Source of the DNA: Thermoproteota archaeon
Lineage (GTDB): Archaea; Korarchaeota; Korarchaeia; Korarchaeales; Korarchaeaceae
NCBI GenBank assembly: GCA_015522685.1
Contig: WALU01000048.1
Span: forward strand, 1-34,775
Length of the DNA: 34,775 nt
Direction: 5' to 3'
Shown here: positions 33,916 to 34,775 of the stretch, piece by piece
Position numbering within the stretch: the stretch's first letter is position 1
How the letters are laid out: every line of letters begins with the position of its first letter
Program-made: the position numbers and the translations under genes
The notes under the pieces: model-generated
What the model was told of the DNA's origin: nothing
The model's input: the letters and a program-made list of their open reading frames with translations, nothing else
Databases searched by the model: none

Positions 33916-34224
33916 TTGTTGGTAAGAGATATAAACAAAAGTGAGAGGAACCGTTCGCTTAAGAAGCCAAGAATGGCAATTAGAACTCCAGGTGGAAAGG
34001 TAACCTATCGCCATAGGCACAAAAGATATTCTGCTGCAAGGTGCTCTAGATGCGGAATGCCTCTCAACGCAACACCTACAGAATCAAGATGTATCATGAA
34101 TAAGATTACCTATAGCCAGAGGAGGCCTAATAGGCCCTATGGAGGTAATCTCTGCTCTAGATGCCTCCGCGAATTAATGATCTCTAAAGCTATAGAGGAG
34201 GGAATGGCCCTCCTAGCGTCCTAA
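33916..34224 (+). CDS. rpl34e: 50S ribosomal protein L34e
   Basis: An archaeal/eukaryotic protein of about 100 aa. It has RTPGGKVTYRHRHKRYSAAR and a zinc ribbon CSRCG ... C ... CSRC, and ends with the usual helix. GGAGGTG at 33906-33912 sits before three possible starts: GTG 33910 (inside the site), TTG 33916 and TTG 33919. I chose 33916; 33919 is nearly as good. A 129-nt gap before it has no gene and no clear signal beyond AT-rich boxes. Confidence 0.93.
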   Translation: MLVRDINKSERNRSLKKPRMAIRTPGGKVTYRHRHKRYSAARCSRCGMPLNATPTESRCIMNKITYSQRRPNRPYGGNLCSRCLRELMISKAIEEGMALLAS

Positions 34225-34259
34225 GGGACGCCTATCCCACTCGTGAGAGGGATGTAAAC

Positions 34260-34568
34260 ATGCCTGTGATAGAAGTAGGAAGAGTTTGTAGGAAGATAGC
34301 TGGTAGAGAAGCCGGTAGGGCGTGCGTCGTTGTTAAGGTAGTAAGTAGCAATTTCGTCGAGATTACGGGGCCTAAAGAACTTACAGGTGTAAGGAGGAGA
34401 AGGATAAATATAAAGCACTTAGTACCTCTTCCAATAAAGTTAGAGATATCTGAAGGAGCCAGCGATGATAAAGTCCTCAATTCCCTCAAAGAGACGGATC
34501 TATACCAAGATCTACTAAGAGAAAAGGAAAAGAGGGAGAAAAGAAGAGGTAAGCCTAAAAGAAAGTAA
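34260..34568 (+). CDS. rpl14e: 50S ribosomal protein L14e
   Basis: An archaeal/eukaryotic protein of 102 aa with a KOW/SH3-like fold: MPVIEVGRVCRKIAGREAGR, then CVVVKVVSSNFVEITGPK and the motif LTGVRRRRINIKHLVPL. The C-terminal ~25 residues are a Lys/Arg/Glu tail. It starts 35 nt after L34e; cytidylate kinase, which often lies between these genes in archaea, is missing. Confidence 0.95.
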   Translation: MPVIEVGRVCRKIAGREAGRACVVVKVVSSNFVEITGPKELTGVRRRRINIKHLVPLPIKLEISEGASDDKVLNSLKETDLYQDLLREKEKREKRRGKPKRK

Positions 34569-34570
34569 AA

Positions 34571-34590
34571 TAAGGTAAAGTAAGGTAAGT
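34571..34590 (+). repeat. Short tandem-like repeat (TAAGGTAAAG/TAAGGTAAGT)
   Basis: Two imperfect 10-base copies lie between L14e and cbf5. They could help load ribosomes (AAGGTAA is a partial ribosome-binding site), but slippage-born noise is as likely. Confidence 0.5.
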
Positions 34591-34606
34591 TAGAGGCATT
34601 TAAGTA

Positions 34607-34775
34607 ATGAAACTATCTCAAGCAGATACATATGAGGAATTGATCATAAAAAGCTTAGCTGAACCAGGACTATACGGTTATAGGCCTTATGAGAGGCCTA
34701 CTTCTTTTTATCTCGATAACGGAATAATAAACATAGATAAACCTCGTGGACCCACGTCCCATATGGTCACTAAAC
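34607..34775 (+). CDS. cbf5: tRNA/rRNA pseudouridine synthase Cbf5 (N-terminal part, cut by right edge)
   Basis: The catalytic subunit of archaeal H/ACA guide RNPs, which also makes pseudouridine 55 in tRNA. Only the first 56 codons are in the window. The archaeal N-terminal extension ([14 protein letters not shown]) is followed by the TruB-family motif [16 protein letters not shown], just before the catalytic Asp, which is beyond the edge. The place after L14e is conserved in archaea. Confidence 0.93.
   Translation, partial: MKLSQADTYEELIIKSLAEPGLYGYRPYERPTSFYLDNGIINIDKPRGPTSHMVTK

Noticed and set aside
1-34775. CRISPR arrays, integrases or intact transposases
   Set aside because: I saw no regularly spaced repeats and no such protein in any frame.

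Overview
The window reads as a thermophilic archaeon. It carries archaeal-only ribosomal proteins (L30e-era cluster members S4e, L32e, L19e, L34e, L14e), the archaeal form of AlaRS, Cbf5, an XPB-type helicase and a DUF106 (Get1/Oxa1-superfamily) protein. Promoters are TATA-like boxes 20-35 nt before the starts, many leaders are very short, arginine is mostly AGA/AGG and isoleucine often ATA, and TTG/GTG starts are frequent. A TACK-lineage organism (Thermoproteota or Korarchaeota) is my inference from gene content; the sequence does not settle it.

Layout. 1-7370 is a cell-surface region: the C-terminal end of an S-layer protein, two large secreted proteins with a single C-terminal membrane anchor (803 and 728 aa) and a 202-aa membrane-anchored partner. 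An Mrp/NBP35 Fe-S carrier ATPase and a tRNA-Arg(UCU) lie between them. 7371-7664 is a gene-free, hairpin-rich stretch that looks like a mobile-element scar. 7665-12421 is rpl12-alaS-DUF434-mtnA, a plus-strand run in which the DUF434 gene has no ordinary start codon. A glyoxylate reductase follows on the minus strand. 13569-19863 carries a GTPBP1-like GTPase, an XPB-like helicase, feoA-feoB and an Lrp/AsnC regulator. 19864-20232 is gene-free and holds what looks like a decayed gene. 20233-24682 mixes an HTH/Zn-ribbon regulator, an M20 peptidase, a bacterial-type zinc adenylate kinase, and a minus-strand transport operon (TauE/SafE permease, DUF1634, MFS). A small unrecognised gene follows at 24844.

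From 25328 to the right edge runs the downstream half of the S10/spc ribosomal superoperon: L14-L24-S4e-L5-S14-S8-L6-L32e-L19e-L18-S5-L30-L15-secY-DUF106-L34e-L14e-cbf5. Genes are tightly packed or overlapping, consistent with co-transcription and coupled translation of ribosome and Sec translocon parts. The cluster starts abruptly at L14 (no S17 upstream) and lacks the adenylate and cytidylate kinase genes that many archaea keep in it. L30 has its own promoter and a stable leader hairpin.

I found no CRISPR array, intact transposase, integrase or replication-origin gene. I do not see a clear-cut new multi-gene system. The best candidates for something undescribed are the surface-protein set at 1002-7370, the structured L30 leader at 30856-30896, and the non-canonical start of the DUF434 gene.
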